Positions 42,469 to 52,163 are shown, counted from the first letter of the stretch. The stretch: DNA of 64,000 bases from a bacterium (GCA_023664305.1 JAMPFT010000016.1:1-64000), one strand, 5' to 3'. Notes: generated from the sequence alone by a model not told the origin. A program made the numbers and translations.

Positions 42469-42597
42469 GGAGCCGGCTCACGCGCGGGCCGGCTCCTAAT
42501 CGCCATATAGTGGCATTTTTTATTCTATAAGAAACCATGTCACAACAAGGGAAGAATGCGAAGCATTCTTCTAAGCGTCACGAAGGGACGCTTTTTT
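42469..42597 (+). terminator. hairpin and intrinsic terminator after the AraC gene
   Basis: A 9-bp stem GGAGCCGGC/GCCGGCTCC (42469-42477/42488-42496) follows the stop without a T-run. Further on, AAGCGTC (42573-42579) pairs with GACGCTT (42587-42593) and runs into T6 (42592-42597). The second is a good plus-strand terminator and ends at the stop codon of the convergent GH2 gene. Confidence 0.8.
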
Positions 42598-45292
42598 ATC
42601 TCACCAGTTTTTCAAACACCTCAGGCTCTATCTCCTGCACCGGCTGAAATTCCTCCGAATCCAGATACCGATAGACGGAGGACAACAACGCCCTTGCCTC
42701 GGGATACATCTGTAAATCCTGCAGGCCCATCGCGGAAAACAAAAGCTTCCCCTTTCCGCACCGGCATTCCAACAACTGCGCCATAGGGCGGAGCGTGGCA
42801 TAGCTATCCATTTCCGTGACAATCGCCTCATACCGCTTCGGCAAAATCACGGCGCGCCGGGAGGCCATGGGCCACCACTGCCAGTTCGTGTGAAATTCCG
42901 TCGGAAAATCGCGGAACAGCGGGTGCCCGGCTTCAATCAGCTGTCCCATACCGCCCTCCTGTCCCGCAAAGGTTCCCACCGACCAGAAATCCGTGGTAAA
43001 CTGCGCCTGAATGGAGCAGGGAAGCGCCTCCTTCGTGGAAGGCGGCGTCAGATATACCGTCCTGCCGGCCTTTAGGGCCTCTCTTGTCCGGACATCAAAA
43101 CGCTCCGTTTGAAACACGGTCTCCGGACAGACCGGGGTTACGGGCGGATACACCCACACCGGATAACGGTTTGACACATTTCCCACAGACACCGTCAGCT
43201 CCAGACGCGTCGGCCTGTCGATCTCAGACAGCGCAAATTGCACCGTTCCCGCCTCCGTCAGTCTTCCTGGCGGACAGACAACGTTTTCCGCAGAAATCGT
43301 CTGAAAGCAAAAGCCCGAACCGCACAGTTCGCACCGCAGCGCCCCCGAAAGCTCTTCCTTTCCGTAATTTGCAATCTTCACGTCGGCCTGAAGCAATTCC
43401 GTATTTTCATAAGTATATTTGGGCAGCAGCACTAAAGGCAGCCGATCCGTAAAAAAGGCCCGGAACGCCTTCGGATCCGCAAAGCCGTAAGGCTTCGGCT
43501 TCAGATGCGAGTTCAGCATCCCTACCAGCGCAGTCCCCTGTCCCGGAAAATCCTGCAGACCCAGCAGGGATATACCCGACAGCTGCTCCGTGCGCATGAC
43601 CGCCTCGATCTCCTCCCGGTAACCGATTCTGGACAGCTCTCCCGTGGCCTCCACATACCTTTTCCAGACAGCCGCAAGCCCCCGTTCTTCCACCCTCTTT
43701 TGAATGATTTTCAGATTTGCGGGCTCCGAAATCCCCTGAAACTCCTCCAGCTCTTCAAAATCAGGCAAAATCTCAAACTGTCCCACCTCAAAGCTAAATA
43801 CCGGTTTTTCATAACTCTCCCGCAGATGCCGCATCGTTTCGTCATAACAAGTTTTTGCATCAGGGTAACGTCGATTGATGTACCCCTCCATGTTGGCGTG
43901 GGTTCCCCGCAGATCCTCGCTGAAATATTTCTGCGAGGTATAAAAATCACTGTCTGCGTCACAGCCAACCGCGCCGTAATGCACGTTGGAGCCGTTGGCG
44001 TACAGCCTTGTCCCGTCCGCTCTGCGCGCCTCCGCCAGCAGCTCACTCATCCGGACATGTCCCTTTTCGGACGCGTGCAGTTCATTCCCCAGCGTCAACA
44101 TGACAAAAGACGGATGGTTGGCAAGCATCCGGAGGATTCCCAAAAGCTCTCTGCGGTAATAAGAAAAGCTCTCCTCCGATTCCAGCGCATCCTTCGGATT
44201 CCAGTGAGACAGCTCCGGCTGCATCATCATCCCCAGCCTGTCCGCCGCCGCAAACGCCGCCTCCGGCGGGCAGTGTGAGTGAAAACGCATACAGTTGACG
44301 CCGTAGGACTGATACATCCGCAGAATCCCGATCCATTCCTCCACAGACATGGGCGCATACCCGCTTTCCGGGAACACCGCGCAGTTTGCCTCTCCGCGCA
44401 GGAAGAAGGTCCTGCCGTTCAACGCAAGCCTCCCCCCTTCCTCCGCTCCAAAATCCCGGATGCCGAAGGTCACCGTCTTTTCACCGCCGCCCTGTACGGA
44501 AGCGGTGAGTTCCTGCAGATTCCCCTCATATTCGTCCCAGCGGTCCGCCCCGTCGCAAAGAGGCAGGCCGTCAAACACCACCTCCGTCGTTCCTTTCTGC
44601 ACGGAAACACGCCGGGCCGCGGGCTCCTTCAGCGCCTCACAGACAAGAGACACCTCGCCGCTCCACGGCCTGTCCGCACACAGGTCAACTTTGACCGTCA
44701 AAAAGCTTCCCGCCGGATAGACACGGACGGCCTCCGGAAATACCGACTCCTCCACCCGCAGACGGAAATACCCCAATATACCGTTCCAGTTTGTCTGAGT
44801 CTCATCCGTCGCCGCAGACGAATAACAGATGGCGTCATGAGGCAGCCCCGGATAACTGTTATCCGACAGCAAGACGACCTCATGCGTCCCATTCAGAAGC
44901 CCCGTCACCTCAAACACATGCGGCGTGCTGACCGTACCCTCCCGAAACTCCGGGACTTCCGCGCCGTCGATCAGAAGCCTTAAAACTCTTGCACGCTCCG
45001 CCTCCAGAAAAACCCTCTTCCCCGTCGGTTCCGCCAAGGAAATACGGCGGCTCAGCCGCGCCTCCCCCTCAAAAGTATACTTTCTGGTAAATCGCGTGGC
45101 AATCGGCCCATCCGCCTTAAATTCCGCGCCCCCGTTTTCCGGACCGGCATCCGGATGCCACTGGTTTTCGCCGCTGTCCGCATGTCCGATGCGGTTTTCA
45201 TCCAAAGTCCCGGGCAGCCGGATCGGATAACTCTTCCCGTCACCGATGTCCGCCTGCCAAAGACCGTCTAATGCAATTACCCCTGTTTCCAT
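42596..45292 (-). CDS. glycoside hydrolase family 2 enzyme
   Basis: An 898-aa predicted cytoplasmic beta-glycosidase. The sugar-binding jelly-roll domain covers about 1-175 (LDGLWQADIGDGKSYPIRLP; IATRFTRKYTFEGEARL), the Ig-like domain about 180-280, and the TIM barrel about 285-600 (LNGRTFFLRGEANCAVFPES; YGVNCMRFHSHCPPEAAFAA). The acid/base Glu is in VMLTLGNELHASEKG, and a candidate nucleophile Glu is in KPVFSFEVGQFEILPDFEE. The rest (about 610-898) is beta-rich and unlike LacZ. The FHSH barrel motif differs from the TSHNP of beta-galactosidases, so galactose specificity is doubtful. No signal peptide. A good promoter is 50 bp upstream. Confidence 0.9.
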   Translation of the reverse strand: METGVIALDGLWQADIGDGKSYPIRLPGTLDENRIGHADSGENQWHPDAGPENGGAEFKADGPIATRFTRKYTFEGEARLSRRISLAEPTGKRVFLEAERARVLRLLIDGAEVPEFREGTVSTPHVFEVTGLLNGTHEVVLLSDNSYPGLPHDAICYSSAATDETQTNWNGILGYFRLRVEESVFPEAVRVYPAGSFLTVKVDLCADRPWSGEVSLVCEALKEPAARRVSVQKGTTEVVFDGLPLCDGADRWDEYEGNLQELTASVQGGGEKTVTFGIRDFGAEEGGRLALNGRTFFLRGEANCAVFPESGYAPMSVEEWIGILRMYQSYGVNCMRFHSHCPPEAAFAAADRLGMMMQPELSHWNPKDALESEESFSYYRRELLGILRMLANHPSFVMLTLGNELHASEKGHVRMSELLAEARRADGTRLYANGSNVHYGAVGCDADSDFYTSQKYFSEDLRGTHANMEGYINRRYPDAKTCYDETMRHLRESYEKPVFSFEVGQFEILPDFEELEEFQGISEPANLKIIQKRVEERGLAAVWKRYVEATGELSRIGYREEIEAVMRTEQLSGISLLGLQDFPGQGTALVGMLNSHLKPKPYGFADPKAFRAFFTDRLPLVLLPKYTYENTELLQADVKIANYGKEELSGALRCELCGSGFCFQTISAENVVCPPGRLTEAGTVQFALSEIDRPTRLELTVSVGNVSNRYPVWVYPPVTPVCPETVFQTERFDVRTREALKAGRTVYLTPPSTKEALPCSIQAQFTTDFWSVGTFAGQEGGMGQLIEAGHPLFRDFPTEFHTNWQWWPMASRRAVILPKRYEAIVTEMDSYATLRPMAQLLECRCGKGKLLFSAMGLQDLQMYPEARALLSSVYRYLDSEEFQPVQEIEPEVFEKLVR

Positions 45293-45341
45293 TCCCGATC
45301 TGACTCCCTTGTCTCCTGCGGTATGAGTGCAATTTTATAAC

Positions 45342-45370
45342 ATTGTACCACCGGTCAGGCAGGAACACAA
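45342..45370 (-). promoter_or_regulatory. promoter of the first GH2 gene
   Basis: Minus strand TTGTGT (45365-45370), a 17-bp spacer and TACAAT (45342-45347), 50 bases before the GH2 ATG. Confidence 0.65.
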
Positions 45371-45444
45371 TTTTGAAAATTGCTGTTGTTGTTGATAAAA
45401 ATTGCGGCTGTAATATTGTCAGCTGAAGATTTACTTTGATAATT

Positions 45445-46254
45445 TCACATTCCCTGCTTACAGCATTCACAGGGAGTATAGCCGTTGTCCTTTAAAAACT
45501 GTATCGGGCAGATAATACTCCGTTTATTATCCTTTTGGCTATTGCAGCGCAGTATATTGCAATCTCTTTTATGAATTTTATGAGTGCCTGTATTTAAAAT
45601 ATATTCTTCTTTCTCGCCGGCATATACTGCATTAGGAAAGGTCTTTTCGCACCACTTTTTCTCTTCTTCACTCCCGCCGTTCATATATATTTTAACGCCC
45701 GGCTGCGCATTATACACAAATACATTAAAACATACCTCTTTATCTTCAACCGAAAGCGCCTCCATCTGCACTCCCCTTATCAGTTGGTCCCCCTCCTGAA
45801 ATGCCGGGGTAACCCGATACAGCACATGATTCTTCGGATTCCTTTTTAAGTATTCATATACTTCCTTTTCAAAATGCATCATTCCTGTCTCATTCATATA
45901 ACGTGTTCCGACAACAAGATTTCTTTTATCCGGCTCGTTTTTAAGAAATTGATGGGCAATTAAATGGCAAAAATTATATAGATATTTCCCCTGTATGAAA
46001 TTGTATTTATCAGGATAATATTTCGTTACTCTCTGTCGGTTCTTCCTTGATCCTTCCCTCGATAAGTCATCTCCTTTGATACAAGTATACGCAGAATATA
46101 TCTCAAACTCTTTTTCGCGTATTTTATAGCTACCTGTTTTTTTATATTTTTCGCTTTGAGGAGGTTCACTGAAATCCGGCTCGTTATTACAAAGTTCATG
46201 ATACGGTTTCCCGGAATACTTCGGAATCTCCATTCCATTTACATACATTTTCAT
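45445..46254 (-). CDS. DNA/RNA non-specific endonuclease (EndA-like fold) with Cys-rich C-terminus, no signal peptide
   Basis: A 269-aa nuclease. The betabeta-alpha-metal core at about 85-205 is recognisable: GKYLYNFCHLIAHQF, where CHLIAHQF replaces the DRGHLLGY-type active site with its general-base His; RNLVVGTRYMNETGMMHFE (metal-binding Asn); HVLYRVTPAFQEGDQLIRG and GVQMEALSVED. A C-terminal HKRDC/CKQC-type domain (Cys pairs at THKIHKRDCNILRC and YTPCECC) resembles small metal-binding tails found on extracellular nucleases. Unlike secreted EndA, no signal or membrane segment is present, so it would act inside the cell or be released by lysis. It is 58 bp after a dNTPase gene, same strand. 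The ATG at 46254 follows GAAGGAC; a GTG one codon earlier is possible. Confidence 0.8.
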   Translation of the reverse strand: MKMYVNGMEIPKYSGKPYHELCNNEPDFSEPPQSEKYKKTGSYKIREKEFEIYSAYTCIKGDDLSREGSRKNRQRVTKYYPDKYNFIQGKYLYNFCHLIAHQFLKNEPDKRNLVVGTRYMNETGMMHFEKEVYEYLKRNPKNHVLYRVTPAFQEGDQLIRGVQMEALSVEDKEVCFNVFVYNAQPGVKIYMNGGSEEEKKWCEKTFPNAVYAGEKEEYILNTGTHKIHKRDCNILRCNSQKDNKRSIICPIQFLKDNGYTPCECCKQGM

Positions 46255-46312
46255 CACCTGTCCTTCATCAGTATCTTATTTGCTTTAAGCTTTTCTTTGC
46301 TGTTGTTTCCGG

Positions 46313-47788
46313 CTACTTGATCCCGTTCAGCTCCTGATACAGATTTTTCGCATAAGAATCTGTCATCCCGCTTATAAAATCCGTAACCATCAGAAAGCGC
46401 AGATATAAGTTGAAGCCTTCCGCGTCTTCTCCTTCTTTTTTGGCATGGAAGTAGTCTTCCCGCAGATTTTCCGGGATCAGGCTGCACAGCTTTTTCTGCT
46501 TCTGCGTCGGCCTGTACTCCCCCTCCTCCTCAAAATGGATGACCGCATAGATAAAATCGTTTAACAGTGAATACAGCATTTTTTGCGCGGACAGCTCCAG
46601 CTTTACAATCTCCGGATCGATATACACAAACTTCTTCATAGCCTGCTTCAGTATTTTTATAGACGGACCGTGAAAGGTCTCTGCAATCAGCTCCTTATTA
46701 TAGACTCCTGCCATAATACCCTGATAATTTCTCGAAAAACTGAAAGCGACGCAATACATAAACCATTTTCTGACAAAATCCATCCAATTCTGGAATGCAA
46801 TCATATATGCCTCTTTTATACACTCCGCACTGCTGCTTTTTGCCTTTTTCACTCTTTCCTTTAAATCGGAGATCAACCGCTTCGCATACCTTGCTCTCTC
46901 TTTTTCTATCTCCTTCGCCTTTTCATCGAAAAAATCGATAAATTCCGTCAAGCTAAACAGTCCTTTTTTATAGGCATCCTCCAGATCCGCAGTCGAATAT
47001 GCGATATCGTCTGCAGCCTCCATCAAATACGCGAGCGGATGGCGCGCGATCTCACCGTCCGGCAGCAGTGTTCCCGTCTGTCTCGCGATATCCGCAAAGC
47101 TTTCTTTTTCGGCAAGGAAACAGCCCGGTTTATGCTTTCGGATATCCTCATCGTCATTATTTGTATAATGCAGCGAATCCACCGGATATTTGACCAGCGC
47201 GCTGATGACCCCCTTCGTCAAATTGATCTCATGACTTGTCTCCTTGTTTGAGATTTTGGAAAGAATCCTTAAAGCCTGCGCGTTCCCTTCAAAATGGCAC
47301 AAGTCATTCTGCATCTGCCTGTCTAAAATATCCCTGACGCATTTCCCTTTATAGGTAAACTCATCCTTATCCAGTTCCTTTTGAAACCACTCGCCGATCA
47401 CCACCTCGCCAAAATGTCCGAATGGCGGGTTGCCTATATCGTGTAAAAGACCGGCACAGGACAGTATTGCCGGAATCTTTTCACATTCGTCATTCTTATT
47501 TTCTTTCAGCTCCGTCGGCTGATACAGCGAGGTATTTCTGGTAATCATGATTCCCAACTGCCGTGCTATCGTAGACACTTCCATGGAATGAGTCAGACGC
47601 GTTCTCACAAAGTCGCTCTTATCCAGCGGAAACACCTGTGTCTTATCCTGCAGCCTGCGAAACGCCGAGCTGGAAACGATTGCCTTATAATCCTTTTCCA
47701 GATCGCTGATAGGATATTTCCCGAAATCCTTCGGTTCCTCTTCCCTTTTTACCTGTGTCTGTGACGACAGCAATGTCTTCCAATCCAT
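46313..47788 (-). CDS. dgt: deoxyguanosinetriphosphate triphosphohydrolase (dGTPase, HD domain)
   Basis: A 491-aa HD-domain dNTP triphosphohydrolase. Signature R-(x)-THSMEV (RTRLTHSMEVS), metal-binding LLHDIGNPPFGHFGE (His116-Asp117), later ALRILS and a YLMEAADDIAYSTADLEDA stretch with the last HD-type Asp. Length matches the Escherichia coli Dgt class (about 500 aa) more than the about 330-aa clostridial class. Activity on dGTP or on dNTPs in general is known for the family. AGGAGG lies six bases before ATG 47788. First gene of a two-gene unit with the nuclease. Known: dNTP depletion by such enzymes is a reported anti-phage strategy, but household roles are also known. Confidence 0.92.
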   Translation of the reverse strand: MDWKTLLSSQTQVKREEEPKDFGKYPISDLEKDYKAIVSSSAFRRLQDKTQVFPLDKSDFVRTRLTHSMEVSTIARQLGIMITRNTSLYQPTELKENKNDECEKIPAILSCAGLLHDIGNPPFGHFGEVVIGEWFQKELDKDEFTYKGKCVRDILDRQMQNDLCHFEGNAQALRILSKISNKETSHEINLTKGVISALVKYPVDSLHYTNNDDEDIRKHKPGCFLAEKESFADIARQTGTLLPDGEIARHPLAYLMEAADDIAYSTADLEDAYKKGLFSLTEFIDFFDEKAKEIEKERARYAKRLISDLKERVKKAKSSSAECIKEAYMIAFQNWMDFVRKWFMYCVAFSFSRNYQGIMAGVYNKELIAETFHGPSIKILKQAMKKFVYIDPEIVKLELSAQKMLYSLLNDFIYAVIHFEEEGEYRPTQKQKKLCSLIPENLREDYFHAKKEGEDAEGFNLYLRFLMVTDFISGMTDSYAKNLYQELNGIK

Positions 47789-47844
47789 AGGCATCCTCCT
47801 GTATCTTTTATGTTTTTATCTTTTTATCGCTTACTATAATTATA

Positions 47845-47874
47845 ATAATACAACAAACCACATAGACGTGTCAA
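47845..47874 (-). promoter_or_regulatory. promoter of the dgt-nuclease unit
   Basis: Minus strand perfect TTGACA (47869-47874), an 18-bp spacer and TATTAT (47845-47850), about 57 bases before the dgt ATG; the surrounding sequence is A/T-rich with a second TATAAT a few bases on. Confidence 0.65.
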
Positions 47875-47929
47875 CCGCTTCATACTGTTGCTTCTTATAT
47901 GCATTGTTCCTTAAAACATACGCATTCGC

Positions 47930-50743
47930 TTACTCTTTTCCTCCCAGCGCAAGCCTTTCCTCCGGAAGACTCTCCGCCGCCGTCTCTCCTTCCGCCGAAA
48001 CCCTTACCCGGATTTCTCCTTCGCCCGTGCGGCGCACAAAGGCCAGCAGTCTTCCGCCGAGGGTACGGCGGCTGTCCTGACAGTAGGGCGTCACATCCGC
48101 CAGGTTCCCGCTTTCCAGACCGGCCAGCTGACCGTCCCCTTCTACCGTTACCGTCAGAACCCTCTCCTGTCCTCTCGCCCTGCGGCCCTGTCCGTCCAGC
48201 AGGCGAAGCTCCAGCTGATAGAGGTAACCCGGCTCCCCGGATGCCTCCTCCCAGCTCTTCCCGGTCAGCCGATCGGGCTCCTGCCAAAGGCTGATCGATA
48301 CCTTTCGGGGCGCGCCTACGGTCTCCAGACGGCAGACGGCCGTCGGCATTCTCTTATCCGGAACGGCTTCCTGCGCCGGATTTCGGTTTTCGGCTTTTGT
48401 CTCCTCGTGACCTGCCCCTTGGCTGCCGGTTCCAACCTCTTCAGGCCCTTTCTCACGGCTGCCGGTTCCGATCTTTTCAGTCTCCGCCTCCCGGCTGCCG
48501 GTTCCGACCTTTTCAGTCTCCGCCTCCCGGCTGCCGGTTCCGACCTTTTCAGTCTCCGCCTCCCGACTGTCGGTTCCAACCTCTTCCGAACTTCCTCCTC
48601 CGATTCTTTCAGGCTTTACCTCCCGGTTTTCGTCCCCGACGCCTCCGGGGCAGACTTCTCCGTACCCCTCCGCCGTCAACACTCCCGGCTCCCAGTGTAC
48701 CCGGAACCCGTAGGCTCCGTCCAGGTTATACGCCCCGCTCAGACGGCCGATCTCCCGTCCGTTCAGGGAAAGCCGCACCTCAGGCAGATTTGTATAAATT
48801 TCTACCTGTACCTCCTCCCCCGGCTCATAATTCCAATGTCCTGTCGCAGGCTGCCATCTCTTCCCGACGCGCCGGGTCGCCAGAGTCAGCACCGGCTCCG
48901 GAACCCAAAAGGCTTTCCGTCTGTAAAATTCCGGCTTCCTGTCGCCTGCCAGGGTCAGAATCCCCGCCCCGGAGCCGTGGATCGGCCAGCCATGGGCCTC
49001 TCCCAGATAATCGATGCCCGTCCAGAGGAACTGGCCGCTGATATAAGAATTGTCCCGCACCGCCAGCCAGGCCTTATAGCCGTGGCCGTTCTCGCTGCCC
49101 AGCAAGGAAAGGTCAGGGAATCTGGAATGATCCTGCTCATACAAATGCTCTTTATAGTTATAACCGGCCACATCCAGCCCTGTAAGCAGCCCCGTCTCCG
49201 CCGACAGCTCCGGGAAGGCCGCCGCCAGAATGACCGGGCGGCTGTCGTCCTCCTGACGGACGATTTTTTCCAGCTCCCCGGCAATCGTTACCAGTCTTTC
49301 TGCGTCCGGCTTACAGGGATCGTACTGCCGCTGGGCCGCGGATTTATTGGCGTCATTGTTTCCCGTCATCATACCGAAGCTGGGATGACAGTAAGGGTCA
49401 TTCGGATAATCGATTTCGTTCCCGATGCTCCAGAGGATGACGGAAGGATGGTTCCGGTCGCGCCTCACCATCGCCCGCAGATCCTCCTCATGCCACTCGG
49501 GGAAGTCCTCGAAATAGCCCTGATGTCTGGGCGGATAAACGTTATGTCCGGTGGACCACTTGTTTTTCGCGTTTTCCCATTCGTCAAAGGCTTCGTCCAT
49601 CATCAGAAAGCCCATCCGGTCGCAGAGATCATACAATTCCGGCATATGGGGATTATGGCTGCAGCGGATCGCGTTACAGCCGCACTCTTTTAAGGCCTCC
49701 AGCCTCCTCTGCCAGACCTCGGGCTGCATGGCCGCTCCCAGCGCGCCGCCGTCATGATGGACGCAGACGCCCTTCAGCTTCGTCTCCCGCCCGTTCAGGA
49801 AAAAGCCCTTTTCCGGGTCGAAAAGAAAACTGCGGATTCCTACCCGGCTCTCATCCACGAAATAAAATTCTCCCGTTTCCCCTTCTCTCTCCGAAACTGC
49901 GTACCAGGTGCGAAGAGTGTACAGATAAGGCTGCTCCGGAGACCAGAGCCTCGCCTGCTCCAGCTCCCCTTCCAGAGTGCAGGATGCCCCTGCGCCCGCC
50001 TCTCCCCGCAGGGTCAGAACCGGCTTTCCCGCCGCGTCCTCCAGAACGGTACGGATTTTTATTCTTGCCGGCTCATTCGTTTTTTCTACCGTATGGCGCA
50101 CCGAAACCCGGGCCCGGCCGATTCCGCCCGTCGGATTCTCTCTTCCGGGAATGCTCTGATCCGCCGGACTTTTCTCCTCCGGGACGACCCTCTCCGTCCG
50201 AAAAACCACCCCGTACTCCGCCGGATGTACCGGCTCCTGAATCACCAGCGAAACCTTCCTCGTAATCCCGCTGCCGGTAAACCAGCGGGAATCCGCAATA
50301 TCTTCATGCTTTACCTTGACGGAAATCACGTTCTCCGTATCCCCAAAGGCGGCGGCATGGGTAATGTCATAAGAAAAAGTACTGTACCCGTAAGGGCGCT
50401 TCCCCAGATAATAGCTGTTGCACCATACCTGACTGTTCTTGTAGACTCCGTCAAATACCACCCGGATATTCTTCCCCCGATACTCCTCCGGCAGAGAAAA
50501 ATGCACCCGATACCAGCCGGTTCCCCCGGCCAGATAACCCGTCCCGCTGGAATATTTTCTGGAAAAGGGATATTCCACCGACCAGTCGTGAGGCAGCGTA
50601 ACCCGCCGCCAGGCGCTGTCGTCATAGCCCTTGTACCAAGCGGTTTCCGTCGCAAGGAAGGGATATTCGCCGCTCTCCGCCTGCGCCTGATCCTCCAGGC
50701 AAAATCTCCAATTGTCACGCAAAATAATCTGTACCTTATCCAT
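47930..50743 (-). CDS. beta-galactosidase-type glycoside hydrolase family 2 with minisatellite insert
   Basis: A 937-aa predicted cytoplasmic enzyme. Jelly-roll domain 1-160 (WRRVTLPHDWSVEYPF; GTGWYRVHFSLPEEYRGK), Ig-like domain, TIM barrel about 300-600 (GVCVHHDGGALGAA; CNAIRCSHNPHMPELYDLCD; acid/base Glu in VILWSIGNEIDYP; nucleophile Glu in LLGSENGHGYKAW, i.e. the usual SE-G motif). Then DUF4982 (PEVRLSLNGREIGR) and an invasin-like C-terminal domain (about 800-900). Between the last two lies an in-frame run of five 12-residue units (like GTGSREAETEK), which splits what should be one continuous region. ATG 50743 has GGAG five bases upstream; a frame to 50785 has no site. A perfect ACAATAT-N5-ATATTGT dyad is 40 bp before the start. 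Confidence 0.92.
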   Translation of the reverse strand: MDKVQIILRDNWRFCLEDQAQAESGEYPFLATETAWYKGYDDSAWRRVTLPHDWSVEYPFSRKYSSGTGYLAGGTGWYRVHFSLPEEYRGKNIRVVFDGVYKNSQVWCNSYYLGKRPYGYSTFSYDITHAAAFGDTENVISVKVKHEDIADSRWFTGSGITRKVSLVIQEPVHPAEYGVVFRTERVVPEEKSPADQSIPGRENPTGGIGRARVSVRHTVEKTNEPARIKIRTVLEDAAGKPVLTLRGEAGAGASCTLEGELEQARLWSPEQPYLYTLRTWYAVSEREGETGEFYFVDESRVGIRSFLFDPEKGFFLNGRETKLKGVCVHHDGGALGAAMQPEVWQRRLEALKECGCNAIRCSHNPHMPELYDLCDRMGFLMMDEAFDEWENAKNKWSTGHNVYPPRHQGYFEDFPEWHEEDLRAMVRRDRNHPSVILWSIGNEIDYPNDPYCHPSFGMMTGNNDANKSAAQRQYDPCKPDAERLVTIAGELEKIVRQEDDSRPVILAAAFPELSAETGLLTGLDVAGYNYKEHLYEQDHSRFPDLSLLGSENGHGYKAWLAVRDNSYISGQFLWTGIDYLGEAHGWPIHGSGAGILTLAGDRKPEFYRRKAFWVPEPVLTLATRRVGKRWQPATGHWNYEPGEEVQVEIYTNLPEVRLSLNGREIGRLSGAYNLDGAYGFRVHWEPGVLTAEGYGEVCPGGVGDENREVKPERIGGGSSEEVGTDSREAETEKVGTGSREAETEKVGTGSREAETEKIGTGSREKGPEEVGTGSQGAGHEETKAENRNPAQEAVPDKRMPTAVCRLETVGAPRKVSISLWQEPDRLTGKSWEEASGEPGYLYQLELRLLDGQGRRARGQERVLTVTVEGDGQLAGLESGNLADVTPYCQDSRRTLGGRLLAFVRRTGEGEIRVRVSAEGETAAESLPEERLALGGKE
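48411..48590. repeat. 36-bp minisatellite in the GH2 gene
   Basis: Five in-frame units of 36 bp (plus-strand form CGGCTGCCGGTTCCGACC then TTTTCAGTCTCCGCCTCC) with increasing divergence toward the 3' end of the gene. Two central copies are identical. Confidence 0.92.
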
Positions 50744-50783
50744 AAAAGCTCCGTCCTTAATAAAATATTTCTTGTTTCTTCTC

Positions 50784-50802
50784 ACAATATGTGATATATT
50801 GT
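50784..50802. promoter_or_regulatory. palindromic operator candidate upstream of the second GH2 gene
   Basis: ACAATAT-N5-ATATTGT (7-bp perfect halves), 40 bp before the GH2 ATG. It overlaps a TACAAT that could be the -10 of this gene on the minus strand, so a repressor site is plausible. No cognate regulator is adjacent. Confidence 0.55.
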
Positions 50803-50855
50803 ATCCATAAAGGGAAAGCCAGAGAAGCGGCCTACCCTCAATAGTTTAAGCCGTT

Positions 50856-50899
50856 ACTGCTAAAAGCAGTCAGCCGTCACTACTTCCGATAGTGGCGGC
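50856..50899. terminator. paired hairpins after the small toxin ORF
   Basis: Stem ACTGC/GCAGT (50856-50860/50866-50870) and a 10-bp stem with one G-T pair (50873-50882/50890-50899) that begins at the stop codon of the toxin ORF. Hairpins of this arrangement follow holin-like small toxin genes in many Firmicutes and may serve as a bidirectional terminator and as part of an antisense antitoxin RNA. Confidence 0.6.
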
Positions 50900-50991
50900 T
50901 ATTTCTTTCCCCTGAAAATCTGATATAGCAGACCTGCAAGGGCGACAATGAATATTCCAATCTGAATCAAATCAGAGTATGTAACATACAT
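50899..50991 (-). CDS. holin-like small hydrophobic toxin, type I toxin candidate
   Basis: A 30-aa peptide, MYVTYSDLIQIGIFIVALAG then LLYQIFRGKK: one membrane helix with a Lys-Lys end, as in the Hol_Tox (putative holin-like toxin) small proteins. AGGAGG lies seven bases before this ATG; an alternative ATG is two codons upstream. The downstream inverted repeats resemble those that follow such genes elsewhere. An antisense RNA is expected to silence it but cannot be shown from sequence. It lies directly upstream, on the opposite strand, of the serine recombinase. Confidence 0.75.
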   Translation of the reverse strand: MYVTYSDLIQIGIFIVALAGLLYQIFRGKK

Positions 50992-51131
50992 TGGCATCCC
51001 TCCTTTCTTTCGTCCGGAGGGTAGCCCCTCCGAAGATGGAGGGTAAGCCGCCTTTAGCTCTCTGGTTTCCCATATAGCAAGCATAACATACCCTACCCTG
51101 TTTTGCAAATAACTTCTTTCCACATCCCTGA

Positions 51132-51851
<720 letters not shown>

Positions 51852-51884
51852 CAGGCTTTTTCTCCTTGCCTGCGGGAGTGAAAC

Positions 51885-51912
51885 GGCAAAAAAGTGTACT
51901 TTTTCAGCAGGC
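51885..51912 (+). repeat. left 28-bp inverted repeat (IRL)
   Basis: Starts GGCAAAAAAGTGTAC and continues TTTTTCAGCAGGC. Exact reverse complement of 52408-52435. Identity stops abruptly on both sides. Central dyad AAAAAGT/ACTTTTT around GT. Confidence 0.95.
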
Positions 51913-51983
51913 TGAAATTTATGTTAAAAACATATCACACATTTCTGCCTCCGTCAACTTTAATTTCCCATTCGATATTGATC

Positions 51984-52163
51984 TTATTCCCTGATAAAAG
52001 CTGCTTTTTCTTTTTCGGTCAGTTCTATCACCTTGACTCCTTTTTCCTTTGCATACTCCATCAGCCCGCGTAAGTCCAGCTTGATTTTCGGACATTGACT
52101 CAACAGGACCGGTTCTGACATTTTTGCAAGACTTTCTTTATATCTCTTCATCTGTCCATTCAT
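51984..52163 (-). CDS. 59-aa hypothetical protein in the inverted segment
   Basis: A Lys/Glu-rich helical protein beginning MNGQMKRYKESLAKMSEPVL and ending ELTEKEKAAFIRE, with the centre LDLRGLMEYAKEKGVKVIEL. I recognise the general type from Clostridia genomes as a small conserved hypothetical, but know no function. GGAGG lies nine bases before the ATG at 52163; ATG 52169 is also possible. The upstream sequence (to the tRNA-like gene) contains an overlapping open frame that would end ...IMEVYDYEWTDEEI, which looks like the remaining C-terminus of another small protein without a start. No membrane segment. Confidence 0.6.
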   Translation of the reverse strand: MNGQMKRYKESLAKMSEPVLLSQCPKIKLDLRGLMEYAKEKGVKVIELTEKEKAAFIRE

